Below, piece by piece: positions 7,522 to 15,671 of a stretch of 34,973 nucleotides of DNA. The translations under genes were made by a program, and so were the position numbers. Source of the DNA: Rhodoferax sp. (GTDB lineage: Bacteria; Pseudomonadota; Gammaproteobacteria; Burkholderiales; Burkholderiaceae); NCBI GenBank assembly GCA_020048295.1, contig JAIFMT010000039.1, forward strand, positions 1 through 34,973. The letters run 5' to 3'. The notes beneath the pieces were generated by a model that did not search any database, was not told where the DNA came from, and worked only from the letters and a program-made list of their open reading frames with translations. The stretch's first letter is position 1. The number at the start of each line of letters is the position of its first letter.

Positions 7522-7545
7522 AAGTTGTTCCTTGAAAAATATGAA

Positions 7546-8463
7546 TTAGCGTTTACGCGCCGCCGAACGACGGATGGCCGCGTTGATTTCTTCGATCGAC
7601 CGCTCGATCGCGGTATCGTCAAACTCATCTGCCGCAGGGTCACGCGAATCTGCCACCAGGGTTGATGCAAAAGTCGTCGCGGGCTCAGCGGCACGGTTAG
7701 TCGGTGCGCGTCGCGTGGTATCAAAACCGTTCGGGGTTTCCCATTCAAAAGCCACGCAAGTGACATTGTCAGAGGCGGCACCACCGAGCCGCAATGCCGA
7801 CTCCACCAGATCAGGCACGGCGGCGGCTACCGGTTTGTGACTCAAATCGAACAAAATATCTTTCTCGGGCACCGTGGACCATAAGCCATCCGAACACAGC
7901 ATCACCCGGTCCCCTTGCAGCAGCGTCACTGGGCCCTCTGGCTTGAACATGGGTCGGGCCGGAGAACCCAGGCAGGTATAGAGCACGTTGCGGTTGATTC
8001 GCTTGGTACCACGCGCCTCGGGCGGCATGGCCAGATGTTGCTCGATCAACGAATGGTCACGCGTGCGTGTGACCAGTGTGCCGCCGCGCACCAGGTAAAA
8101 GCGCGAGTCGCCACAGTGCGTCCAGCTCACCTGCCCGGCTTGCACGACGGCAATGACCAGCGTGGTTCTGGGACAGTCAAGCATGCCCCGGTCAATGCCA
8201 TAGCGCAAGATCTGCCGGTGTGCCGCCAACAGTGCTTCGGCCAAAAAGGCCGTCACATCCGTCAGTTCGGGCTGGGCTTTGTCAAGAAAATAATCCGCCA
8301 CGGTGCGCATCGCCAACTGAGCGGCCACTTCGCCCTCAGGATGCCCGCCCATGCCATCGGCCAGAATGAACACCGCAGCATCCCGGGTATAACAGTAGCC
8401 CATGCGGTCTTCGTTTTGCGCCCGTCCACCTTTGCGGCTAACCTGAAACACCGAAAACTTCAT
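7546..8463 (-). CDS. PP2C-family protein serine/threonine phosphatase
   Basis: The 305-residue cytoplasmic phosphatase has the PPM/PP2C metal-binding motifs: QNEDR (17-21), ADGMGG with Asp36 (35-40), THCGDSRFYLVR (115-126), LCSDGLW with Asp192 and GAASDNVT with Asp232. A C-terminal tail of about 65 residues after the catalytic domain is polar and not conserved, ending in basic residues. The ATG overlaps the kinase stop by four bases (ATGA), the classic arrangement of a kinase and its opposing phosphatase. By family it should remove phosphates placed by the neighbouring kinase, on itself and on shared substrates; the substrates are unknown. Type VI secretion PppA is a relative, but no T6SS gene is near. 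Confidence 0.93.
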   Translation of the reverse strand: MKFSVFQVSRKGGRAQNEDRMGYCYTRDAAVFILADGMGGHPEGEVAAQLAMRTVADYFLDKAQPELTDVTAFLAEALLAAHRQILRYGIDRGMLDCPRTTLVIAVVQAGQVSWTHCGDSRFYLVRGGTLVTRTRDHSLIEQHLAMPPEARGTKRINRNVLYTCLGSPARPMFKPEGPVTLLQGDRVMLCSDGLWSTVPEKDILFDLSHKPVAAAVPDLVESALRLGGAASDNVTCVAFEWETPNGFDTTRRAPTNRAAEPATTFASTLVADSRDPAADEFDDTAIERSIEEINAAIRRSAARKR

Positions 8464-9467
8464 GGGGTCTTGCGACTTATGTCGGTGGCCTTGAGTACCG
8501 TCTTTTTGGTGCCCTCCACCATGTTGTCGAACTGCAGGCGGACCTTTTCGCCGAGTTTGAGACGGGTATAACGCCGCTCGCCGATGCGATTGAGCTCCTT
8601 TTGCAGCGCAAACACCGATTGCGGCCGCGCCAATGGGTCAAGTGCCATGCACCACTGCACGATTTCAATCAGGTTGTCGGAATACACACCCTGCAGGCGC
8701 TTAAGCACAACGGCCATGCGATCGTTGGGGGTGCGCTGCGGGGCCTCGTTGGGCGGATAGCCTTGCATGCAGGCGTACATGCAGGCACCAATGGCGTAAA
8801 TGTCGGTCCACGGGCCCATGCTGCCGTCACGACGGTACATCTCGGGGGCGGCAAAGCCGGGGGTGTACATCGGGCGGATGAAGTTGCCTTCCTTGCTGAG
8901 TACCTCGCGGGCGGCACCAAAATCAATCAGCACCGCCTTGTTGTCATCGGTGATGAAGATGTTGGCCGGCTTGATGTCGAGGTGCAGCATTTTGTGCTGA
9001 TGAACAATGCGCAGGCCGCGCAATACTTCGTCAATCAGCGACCGGATGGTCGATTCGCGGAATACTTTGGCCTGTTTGAGGTCACGCGCGATGATGATGA
9101 ACTCTTGCAGGCTGGCCCCCTCCAGGTAATTCATGACCATGTAAACCGTGTCGTTTTCACGGAAAAAATTCATCACGCTGACCACCGACGGGTGCGAAAT
9201 CTGCGCCAGCGAGCGCCCTTCTTCAAAAAAACTTTTCAGGCCCAGCCGATACAGCGAGAGTTTTTCGGGCGGCACCTGCGGCGACAGCGCGGTGGGCTCG
9301 CGGGTGGCCAGCGAAGCCGGCAAATATTCCTTGATGGCGACTTGCTGACCCGCCGCATCGACGGCCAGATAAACCACACCAAAACCGCCCGCAGCCACCT
9401 TGCGTATCACGCGATAACCACCGATCAAGGTGTCTGGAGGAAGTGGCGAAGGCTTTGGCTTGGACAT
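8460..9467 (-). CDS. Eukaryote-like serine/threonine protein kinase
   Basis: A complete Hanks-type kinase domain spans about residues 18-290 of 335: glycine loop AAGGFGVVYLA (25-35), ATP lysine Lys46 (AIKEYLP), catalytic loop HLDIKPANI (162-170, Asp164, Lys166, Asn169), DFG at 182-184, activation segment to PGFAAPEM, and TDIYAIGACMY. The loop has HLD instead of HRD, as in PpkA-like bacterial kinases. No transmembrane helix, PASTA or FHA domain follows; the last 45 residues are basic and polar, so the protein is probably cytosolic. The stop overlaps the PP2C start by four bases. It is the first gene of the minus-strand operon, 74 bases from divergent yicC. No strong Shine-Dalgarno is seen. Confidence 0.93.
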   Translation of the reverse strand: MSKPKPSPLPPDTLIGGYRVIRKVAAGGFGVVYLAVDAAGQQVAIKEYLPASLATREPTALSPQVPPEKLSLYRLGLKSFFEEGRSLAQISHPSVVSVMNFFRENDTVYMVMNYLEGASLQEFIIIARDLKQAKVFRESTIRSLIDEVLRGLRIVHQHKMLHLDIKPANIFITDDNKAVLIDFGAAREVLSKEGNFIRPMYTPGFAAPEMYRRDGSMGPWTDIYAIGACMYACMQGYPPNEAPQRTPNDRMAVVLKRLQGVYSDNLIEIVQWCMALDPLARPQSVFALQKELNRIGERRYTRLKLGEKVRLQFDNMVEGTKKTVLKATDISRKTP

Positions 9468-9541
9468 ATTTTCATGGGAACCGCTTCAAGCGGGATCAGA
9501 ACCGGGTTATTCTCGAATTCATTTCACTGCGAAAACGCCCA
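9468..9541. promoter_or_regulatory. Divergent intergenic region, kinase/yicC, with a small palindrome
   Basis: These 74 bases must hold the 5' signals for both the kinase operon and yicC. A perfect palindrome CCGCTT-C-AAGCGG sits at 9481-9493; the one-base centre makes it a better protein-binding site than an RNA hairpin. I could not identify convincing -35/-10 pairs on either strand. Confidence 0.3.
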
Positions 9542-10459
9542 ATGTCAGTTTACAGCATGACCGGCTATGCCAGTGCCCAGCACGGCAGCGCCCACACTCC
9601 CGCCGAAGGCGACCCCAAAAGCGCAACTACCAGCCAATTGGGCCTGGAAATCCGCTCCGTCAACAGCCGCTTTCTCGACTTGTCGCTGCGGCTACCCGAT
9701 GAACTGCGCGCCCTGGAGCCGCAGTTGCGCGAGAAACTCACGGCGCAACTCAAACGCGGCAAGGTCGAGTTGCGCGCCTCCATTGAAAGCAACACCCCGT
9801 CGGCAGTGACTGAGCCATCCACCAGGTTGCTGCAGCGGCTCAACGCGATTCAGGACAACGTCCGGGCCTGGTTACCCGATGCCCGACCCCTGAGCGTGGC
9901 AGAGGTCATCGCACTGGGGACAGCCGACCAGCCGACCCGAAATGACTGGCAACCCGCGCTGCTGGCGCTTGCTGATTCGGCACTGCAAGCCTTGCTGTCG
10001 GCACGCGAGCGCGAGGGTGCCCGGCTGGCGCTGATGCTGCTAGACCGGATTGCCCAGCTGCGCGCCTTGTGCGCGCAAGCGGCACCGCTGATTCCGCAGC
10101 TGGTGGCACAGCAGCGCCAGCGTTTCATGGACCGCTGGGCCGATGCCATGGCGCTTGCCGATGGCAGCGCCATGCCTGAGATGGCGCACGACCGCGCCCT
10201 GGCCGAGGCCACGGCGTTTGCCATCCGCATTGACGTGGCTGAAGAATTGACCCGGCTGGACTCGCACCTTGACGAGCTGGAACGTCTGGTGACGAAAGGT
10301 GGCGAAATCGGCAAACGTCTCGATTTTCTGATTCAGGAACTGCACCGCGAAGCCAACACGCTGGGTTCAAAATCTGCAGCACTGGAGCTGACACGCATTT
10401 CGGTGGACATGAAGGTGCTGATCGAGCAAATGCGTGAACAGGTGCAAAACATCGAATAA
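9542..10459 (+). CDS. yicC: YicC/YloC-family endoribonuclease
   Basis: The 305-residue product opens with the family hallmark MSVYSMTGYASAQ and contains LEIRSVNSRFLDLSLRLP near residue 37 and a highly conserved C-terminus (LDFLIQELHREANTLGSK then the ALELTRISVDMKVLIEQMREQ helix). YicC/YloC proteins are reported as endoribonucleases that influence small-RNA turnover; older names call them stress-induced proteins. A frame open upstream to 9443 overlaps the divergent kinase start and was not used. yicC next to gmk, rpoZ and spoT is a conserved proteobacterial order; gmk follows after 36 bases. Confidence 0.9.
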   Translation: MSVYSMTGYASAQHGSAHTPAEGDPKSATTSQLGLEIRSVNSRFLDLSLRLPDELRALEPQLREKLTAQLKRGKVELRASIESNTPSAVTEPSTRLLQRLNAIQDNVRAWLPDARPLSVAEVIALGTADQPTRNDWQPALLALADSALQALLSAREREGARLALMLLDRIAQLRALCAQAAPLIPQLVAQQRQRFMDRWADAMALADGSAMPEMAHDRALAEATAFAIRIDVAEELTRLDSHLDELERLVTKGGEIGKRLDFLIQELHREANTLGSKSAALELTRISVDMKVLIEQMREQVQNIE

Positions 10460-10495
10460 TCGGGCGTGCTGCCCTTTCAACAAAGGTTGTCAACC

Positions 10496-11116
10496 ATGGA
10501 GTACCCAGGTAATTTGTTTGTGGTGGCGGCGCCCAGCGGCGCAGGAAAATCCAGCCTGGTCAAGGCGCTACTGGAGATTGACTCGCATGTGCAGCCCTCG
10601 GTGTCACACACCACGCGGGCCCCGCGTGGGCAGGAAAAGCATGGCCGCGAGTATTTTTTTGTGTCCGAGCCGGAGTTTGATGCCATGGTGCAGGCCAATG
10701 GCTTTGTCGAGTGGGCGCATGTGCATAACCACCGCTACGGTACCTCGAAGAAAGCCATTGAAGAGCGCATGGCGCAGGGTGCCGACGTGATCCTTGAAAT
10801 CGACTTTCAGGGGGCCTTGCAGATCAAACAGGTGTTTGCCAATGCTGTGACGATTTTCATCCTGCCACCAAGTTGGGACGAACTGCGCTCGCGGCTGGAG
10901 CGCCGCGGCGAAGACACGCCGCAGGTGATCGAGGTCAGGCTGCAAAACGCCGCCACCGAGATGGCGCAAGTTCATCAGTTTGACTTCGTTATAATCAATG
11001 AAGTCTTTGACCGCGCAGTTTTTGACCTCAAAACGATTGTGCATTCGCAGCGCCTCAAATACACCGCTCAAGCCCGCGCAAGAGCAGACACCTTCAAAGC
11101 ACTGAAAATTTCCTAG
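10496..11116 (+). CDS. gmk: Guanylate kinase
   Basis: Guanylate kinase phosphorylates GMP to GDP using ATP, supplying GTP and precursors of (p)ppGpp. The 206-residue length is typical. It shows the P-loop APSGAGKSS (12-20), the GMP-binding segment [20 protein letters not shown], the [14 protein letters not shown] region and the lid and C-terminal VIINEVFD motif. ATG 10496 was chosen over a GTG at 10466 because family members start a few residues before LFVVAAPSG, and AGG lies about nine bases upstream. A perfect TATAAT occurs inside the gene at 10990-10995 and could belong to an internal promoter for rpoZ. Confidence 0.96.
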   Translation: MEYPGNLFVVAAPSGAGKSSLVKALLEIDSHVQPSVSHTTRAPRGQEKHGREYFFVSEPEFDAMVQANGFVEWAHVHNHRYGTSKKAIEERMAQGADVILEIDFQGALQIKQVFANAVTIFILPPSWDELRSRLERRGEDTPQVIEVRLQNAATEMAQVHQFDFVIINEVFDRAVFDLKTIVHSQRLKYTAQARARADTFKALKIS

Positions 11117-11165
11117 TTTTTGTTGTGCCCTATCCCGTTACATCGCGTTAAGTTCTGGAGTTCTC

Positions 11166-11369
11166 ATGGCCCGTATCACTGTTGAAGATTGCCTGCTGCA
11201 AATACCCAACCGCTTTCAGCTGGTGCTGGCGGCCTCTTACCGCGCGCGCATGCTCAGCCATGGTCACAGCCCCAAAGTAGATAGCAAAAACAAGCCCGGC
11301 GTGACCGCGCTGCGCGAAATTGCAGCCGGCAAGATCGGTATCGAAATGCTGAAAAAGGTGCCTCTCTGA
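11166..11369 (+). CDS. rpoZ: RNA polymerase omega subunit
   Basis: The 67-residue product [20 protein letters not shown]... is the omega subunit, which binds the beta' subunit, assists RNA polymerase assembly and forms part of a ppGpp site in proteobacteria. The family signature ([16 protein letters not shown], then [17 protein letters not shown]) is complete. A GGAG lies about eight bases before the ATG. It sits between gmk and the (p)ppGpp enzyme gene, fitting the polymerase's response to ppGpp. An intrinsic terminator follows 40 bases downstream. Confidence 0.96.
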   Translation: MARITVEDCLLQIPNRFQLVLAASYRARMLSHGHSPKVDSKNKPGVTALREIAAGKIGIEMLKKVPL

Positions 11370-11409
11370 CACCCGCTTCCGGCTGCCGGTTGTGCCGGCT
11401 CAAATGATG

Positions 11410-11435
11410 AAAGCACCGCTTGCGGTGCTTTTTTT
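11410..11435 (+). terminator. Rho-independent terminator after rpoZ
   Basis: The stem AAAGCACCGC pairs with GCGGTGCTTT around a two-base TT gap (in practice a CTTG tetraloop) and runs into a T-tract. Stem strength and the T-run make this the clearest intrinsic terminator in the window. It ends the yicC-gmk-rpoZ unit and implies a separate promoter for the next gene. Confidence 0.9.
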
Positions 11436-11477
11436 ATAGCCACTCGGCAAAGCCATCGGGTGCGCTATATTCGGACC

Positions 11478-13757
11478 ATGAGCATGCCTGCAACCTTAGC
11501 CGAATCTGCACCCCCTGTGTTGCCAACCCCCAAAGCAGCGGGTTCGGCAGGGGCGAATGCGGTTGCTGCAAGTTTTGCTGTACTGACGGGCAAACTTGAT
11601 TACCTGAGTCCTGCCGATTTAGCCAGTGTGCGCCAGGCCTATCGCTTTGCCGATGAGGCCCATCTGGGGCAGTTGCGAAACAGCGGCGAGCCTTACATCA
11701 CCCATCCGATTGCCGTGGCTGCACAGTGCGCCGACTGGAAACTCGATGCACAAGCGTTGATGGCCGCCTTGCTGCACGATGCCATGGAAGACTGTGGCAT
11801 CACCAAAGGCGACCTGATTGAACGCTTTGGCTCGCAGGTTGCCGAACTGGTTGACGGGCTCACCAAGCTGGAAAAGCTGCACTTCAATACACGCGAAGAA
11901 AATCAGGCCGAGTCGTTTCGCAAGATGCTGCTGGCCATGGCGCGTGACGTGCGCGTCATTTTGATCAAATTGGCAGATCGCACCCACAACATGCGCACCC
12001 TGTCCAACGCACCACGGCAGAAGTGGCAGCGCATTGCCTCTGAAACACTGGATATTTACGCGCCGATTGCGCACCGCCTGGGCTTGAACCAGACTTACCG
12101 TGAATTGCAGGACTTGTCGCTGCGCCACTTGCGGCCGTGGCGCTATGCCGTGCTGGCCAAGGCGGTAGTGAAGGCCCGCGGCAAGCGCCGCGACCTGATT
12201 GGCAAGGTCAAGGCCGACCTGGAAAATGTGTTCTCAAACTTTGGCATGTCCGTCAAGATTGCCGGGCGAGAAAAAACGCTGTTTTCGATTTACGCCAAGA
12301 TGATCGAAAAGAACCTGAGCTTTGCCCAGGTCACCGACATCTACGGGTTTCGCGTCATCGTGCCGCATTTGATTGACTGCTACACGGCACTGGGTTTGCT
12401 GCACCAGTTGTACAAACCGGTGCCGGGCAAGTTCAAGGACCACATCGCCATCAGCAAGATCAATGGCTACCAATCGCTGCACACCACGCTGGTGGGGCCC
12501 TCTGGTGTGAATGTCGAGTTTCAGATTCGCACCGAAGCCATGCACCTGGTGGCTGAAACCGGTGTCGCGGCACACTGGCTCTACAAGGAAGCCGATCAGG
12601 GCGACATCAGCCGCAGCGACCGGATGGGTTCCAAGTGGTTGCAATCGCTGCTCGACATCCAGGACGAGACGCGCGATGCCGCCGAGTTTTGGGACCACGT
12701 CAAGGTCGATCTGTTTCCCGATGCGGTGTATGTCTTCACGCCAAAAAGCCAGATCATGGCCATGCCACGCAGCGCCACGGTGGTCGATTTTGCGTATGCC
12801 ATTCACAGCAAGCTCGGCGACCATGCGGTGTCTGCCAAGATCAACAACGAGTTGGTACCGCTGCGCACCGAGGTCAAGAATGGCGACGTGATCGAGGTCA
12901 TCACCAGTGCCGATGCCAGCCCGAACCCGGCCTGGCTGGGCTTTGTCCGTACCGCGCGCGCGCGCTCAAAAATTCGTCAGCATATGAAGTCGCTGGAGCA
13001 ATCCGAGTCGATGAGTCTGGGCGAAAAAATGCTGGTGCAGGCGTTGCGCGCCGAAGGCATTGAAAACCTGCCCGCTGAAACAGCCAGTTACCAACCCATT
13101 TGGGACAAACTGCTGCGTTTCAGTGGCAACAAGACAAGGTCTGAGCTGATGACCGACATCGGCTTGGGCAAGCGCATCGCCAGCATGGTGGCCAAACGGC
13201 TGGCCAAATTGCTCGCCGACAGCGGCGAAAAGCCCGATGCCCTGCTCATCACGCGCGAGCGCTTTGGTGCCAGTGAAAACGTGGCGCAGGGTGGGGTTTG
13301 CATTGATGGCAGCGAAAGCACCTCGGTGCGTTTTGCCACTTGTTGCCGCCCGATACCTGGTGACAACATCGTGGGCTACCTGGGTCGCGGTGAGGGTCTC
13401 ACCGTTCACGCGGCAGATTGCCAGGTCGCCAAAAAACTGCAATACAAGGACAGCGAGCGCTTTATCAGCGTGGAATGGTCTGATGAGCCCGTGCGCACCT
13501 TCGAGACGGGTATTGTGGTGACGGTCAATAATGGCAAAGGTGTGCTGGCGCGGGTCGCCAGTGCCTTGGCAGCAGCAGAGGCCGATATCACCCACGTTGA
13601 CCTAACAGATGAATCACCCCTGGGTGCGATGGACATCCGCTTTGTCATCAGCCTGCGCGATGTCACTCAACTCGATGCCGTGTTCAAAAGCCTGCGCCGC
13701 GCCCCTGCGGTGATCAAGGTTCAACGGTCAAAAAACGCTGCGTCAATTGCTGAGTGA
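11478..13757 (+). CDS. spoT: Bifunctional (p)ppGpp synthetase/hydrolase (Rsh/SpoT type)
   Basis: The 759-residue protein makes and degrades the stringent-response alarmone (p)ppGpp. The N-terminal HD hydrolase domain is intact, with His100-Asp101 and Glu104-Asp105 (LLHDAMEDCG) and KLADRTHNMRTL; RelA proteins lose these. The synthetase domain follows (about 240-370: VTDIYGFRVIV, GYQSLHTTLVGPSG), then a TGS domain (about 405-465: VYVFTPKSQIMAMPRSATVV), a conserved Cys-Cys region (FATCCRPIPGD) and a C-terminal ACT domain (about 685-755). Start: ATG 11478, with ATG 11484 possible; no Shine-Dalgarno is seen, but TATATT lies six bases upstream, which might mean a leaderless transcript. Separated from rpoZ by a terminator. 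Confidence 0.95.
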   Translation: MSMPATLAESAPPVLPTPKAAGSAGANAVAASFAVLTGKLDYLSPADLASVRQAYRFADEAHLGQLRNSGEPYITHPIAVAAQCADWKLDAQALMAALLHDAMEDCGITKGDLIERFGSQVAELVDGLTKLEKLHFNTREENQAESFRKMLLAMARDVRVILIKLADRTHNMRTLSNAPRQKWQRIASETLDIYAPIAHRLGLNQTYRELQDLSLRHLRPWRYAVLAKAVVKARGKRRDLIGKVKADLENVFSNFGMSVKIAGREKTLFSIYAKMIEKNLSFAQVTDIYGFRVIVPHLIDCYTALGLLHQLYKPVPGKFKDHIAISKINGYQSLHTTLVGPSGVNVEFQIRTEAMHLVAETGVAAHWLYKEADQGDISRSDRMGSKWLQSLLDIQDETRDAAEFWDHVKVDLFPDAVYVFTPKSQIMAMPRSATVVDFAYAIHSKLGDHAVSAKINNELVPLRTEVKNGDVIEVITSADASPNPAWLGFVRTARARSKIRQHMKSLEQSESMSLGEKMLVQALRAEGIENLPAETASYQPIWDKLLRFSGNKTRSELMTDIGLGKRIASMVAKRLAKLLADSGEKPDALLITRERFGASENVAQGGVCIDGSESTSVRFATCCRPIPGDNIVGYLGRGEGLTVHAADCQVAKKLQYKDSERFISVEWSDEPVRTFETGIVVTVNNGKGVLARVASALAAAEADITHVDLTDESPLGAMDIRFVISLRDVTQLDAVFKSLRRAPAVIKVQRSKNAASIAE

Positions 13758-13810
13758 TCCCGCTGGCGTTTTGATCCACATCACCGACCATCTTGAACCT
13801 GACGGGCAGA

Positions 13811-14902
13811 TCAAGATCGACCAAGCAACTCACTTCGGCGATGGAACACTTTTTGTATGAGCGCATCTGCAATCTCTGCCAAGGGTAAAACCTCATGCGC
13901 AGCGCCTCGACGGATGGCCTCGCGTGGCATACCAAAAACAACGCAAGAACTCTCGTCCTGAACCAGGTTGTAGCTCCCGGCGTCTTTCATCTCACGCATC
14001 GCCTGGGCACCGTCGTCACCCATGCCAGTCAACATCACGCCATAGGCATTCGCACCAACCACCTTGGCGGCCGACTTAAACAGAACCTCAACCGAGGGCT
14101 TATGACGATTGACCGGTTCGCCATCATCCACGACAGCACAGTAGCCATCACGACTTCGACCGACGCTAAATTGCCTCCCACCCGGCGCAATGTAGGCATG
14201 ACCCGGCAATAGACGTTCGCCGTCAACCGCTTCTTGAACCCTGATCTGACACAGACTGTTCAACCTTGTAGCAAAACTCGAAGTGAAGCCATGTGGCATA
14301 TGTTGCGTTATCGCTATCCCTGGGAAATTCTCCGGCAAATTGATCAAGACTTCTTTGATCGCTTCAGTACCGCCAGTGGAAGCACCAATGAAAATCAAAT
14401 CCTTGGAAGAAAATCCTGTTTGCACCCGGCGATCACTTGATCTGACAATTTTCGAGGGATCAACCCCACTGGCATTCTGCAGTCGCTTCGTCTGCGCTGT
14501 GGCAGCAATCCTCAACTTTTCGACAATTTGTGAGGCCAGCATGCCTAACCCACCAGTAGCATCACCCCTTGGTTTCGTGACAAAGTCAACAGCACCCAAC
14601 TCAAGCGCTCTCATAGTGACATCAGCACCATGCGATGTCAGCGTGGAGACCATCACGACTGGCATCGGTCGCAACCGCATCAATCGCTCTAAAAAATCCA
14701 GGCCGTCCATCCTGGGCATCTCGACATCCAGCGTGATCACATCCGGACTCAGCTCGCGAATCATCTCACGGGCGACCAGCGGATCACAGGCTGCGCCAAC
14801 ACACTCCATGTCCGATTGGTGATTGATGATTTCTTTGAGCATCCCCCGCACAACTGCAGAATCATCGACGACCAGTACGCGTATCTTCTTCAAATCAACC
14901 AT
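13811..14902 (-). CDS. cheB: Chemotaxis response regulator methylesterase CheB
   Basis: CheB (363 residues) removes methyl groups from, and deamidates, chemoreceptors when phosphorylated by CheA, giving negative feedback in adaptation. The receiver domain has Asp13-Asp14, phospho-acceptor Asp59 (ITLDVEMPRMDG) and Lys110. The esterase domain has the catalytic triad Ser175 (GASTGG), His201 (QHMPHGF) and Asp297 (LTGMGDDG). ATG 14902 begins two bases after the cheD stop; a TTG upstream would overlap cheD. It is the last gene of the chemotaxis operon and converges with spoT, with 53 bases between. Confidence 0.97.
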   Translation of the reverse strand: MVDLKKIRVLVVDDSAVVRGMLKEIINHQSDMECVGAACDPLVAREMIRELSPDVITLDVEMPRMDGLDFLERLMRLRPMPVVMVSTLTSHGADVTMRALELGAVDFVTKPRGDATGGLGMLASQIVEKLRIAATAQTKRLQNASGVDPSKIVRSSDRRVQTGFSSKDLIFIGASTGGTEAIKEVLINLPENFPGIAITQHMPHGFTSSFATRLNSLCQIRVQEAVDGERLLPGHAYIAPGGRQFSVGRSRDGYCAVVDDGEPVNRHKPSVEVLFKSAAKVVGANAYGVMLTGMGDDGAQAMREMKDAGSYNLVQDESSCVVFGMPREAIRRGAAHEVLPLAEIADALIQKVFHRRSELLGRS

Positions 14903-14904
14903 CC

Positions 14905-15609
14905 TCAAAACAAATCCACCGAGCCACCTGAAGTTGACTTGACAACAGTAATCGCATTTCCCTTGCGCTCCTCGATCACCAAGCTTTCCGGATGAGCATG
15001 CGCAAGTCGCTTGACCAAGGCCTTGCCAGAGGTTGGAAAGAAACAGACTTTTCGAGGATGGATGTCGAGCACATCCTGAGAAACGACCGGTATTCTCTCC
15101 GTTGACAAATAGTCGAGAACGAACTCGGTATTTCTTTCCCCGACGTTCATCGCAGTGAGTCCCGCCATGACCTGAGCACCGCCAAAAACTTTCGCCTGCA
15201 TCGACTCGCGTCGCGCCCCAACCTTCAAAAGCTTGTTGATCAGCAACTCCATGGCGTAAGAACCATAGCGCCCCCCGCCTTCCAATCCATCTCCCTCAGG
15301 CAACATGAAATGATTCATACCGCCGGCCCTGGCCTTCGAGTCCCAGATGCAAGCCGCAATGCAGGAACCAAGTACCGTCATGATCATGATGTCGTCCACC
15401 GCCACAAAGTACTCTCCTGGAAGGACTTTGACAGCTTCATATTGAAACTGATGATCACGATAGAAAAAAGATGCTTCGCCAGCACTTTTAGGCATCAATT
15501 TGAGTCGATCGAGTCGAGACATGGTCAGATCACTGACTTTTCCTTTGGGTGGCTGAACCACATCCAGGGTGACCGCTGATGTCCTAAGGCTGGACGATGG
15601 CACACTCAT
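14905..15609 (-). CDS. cheD: Chemoreceptor glutamine deamidase CheD
   Basis: CheD deamidates glutamines on chemoreceptors and tunes CheA activation. The 234-residue product has the catalytic Cys83 (TVLGSCIAACIWD) and His100 (GGMNHFMLP), 17 residues apart as in characterised CheD, with Thr78 the probable third residue; the later KVFGGAQVM and VGERNTEF segments are also typical. The N-terminal 60 residues, including KVSDLTMSRLDRLKLMPKSA, go beyond the minimal family length. The start at ATG 15609 has only a weak Shine-Dalgarno; an internal Met at residue 30 is an alternative. The stop is two bases before cheB. Confidence 0.94.
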   Translation of the reverse strand: MSVPSSSLRTSAVTLDVVQPPKGKVSDLTMSRLDRLKLMPKSAGEASFFYRDHQFQYEAVKVLPGEYFVAVDDIMIMTVLGSCIAACIWDSKARAGGMNHFMLPEGDGLEGGGRYGSYAMELLINKLLKVGARRESMQAKVFGGAQVMAGLTAMNVGERNTEFVLDYLSTERIPVVSQDVLDIHPRKVCFFPTSGKALVKRLAHAHPESLVIEERKGNAITVVKSTSGGSVDLF

Positions 15610-15671
15610 GCGTTGTTCATCCGCCGCAAGTTAGTCTGCATTTCTGCACCAACAGCAATTCATTGCCACGC

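Noticed and set aside
6841..7665. Plus-strand open frame of 274 codons opposite rph
   Set aside because: Shadow of rph and the PP2C 3' end with no family likeness.
7546..9467. Kinase-phosphatase pair considered as part of a type VI secretion or defence island
   Set aside because: All neighbours are housekeeping genes; no secretion, nuclease or other defence genes are present.
8601..9560. Plus-strand open frame of 319 codons opposite the Ser/Thr kinase
   Set aside because: His/Gly/Gln-rich shadow of the kinase gene, which has a complete set of kinase motifs on the other strand.
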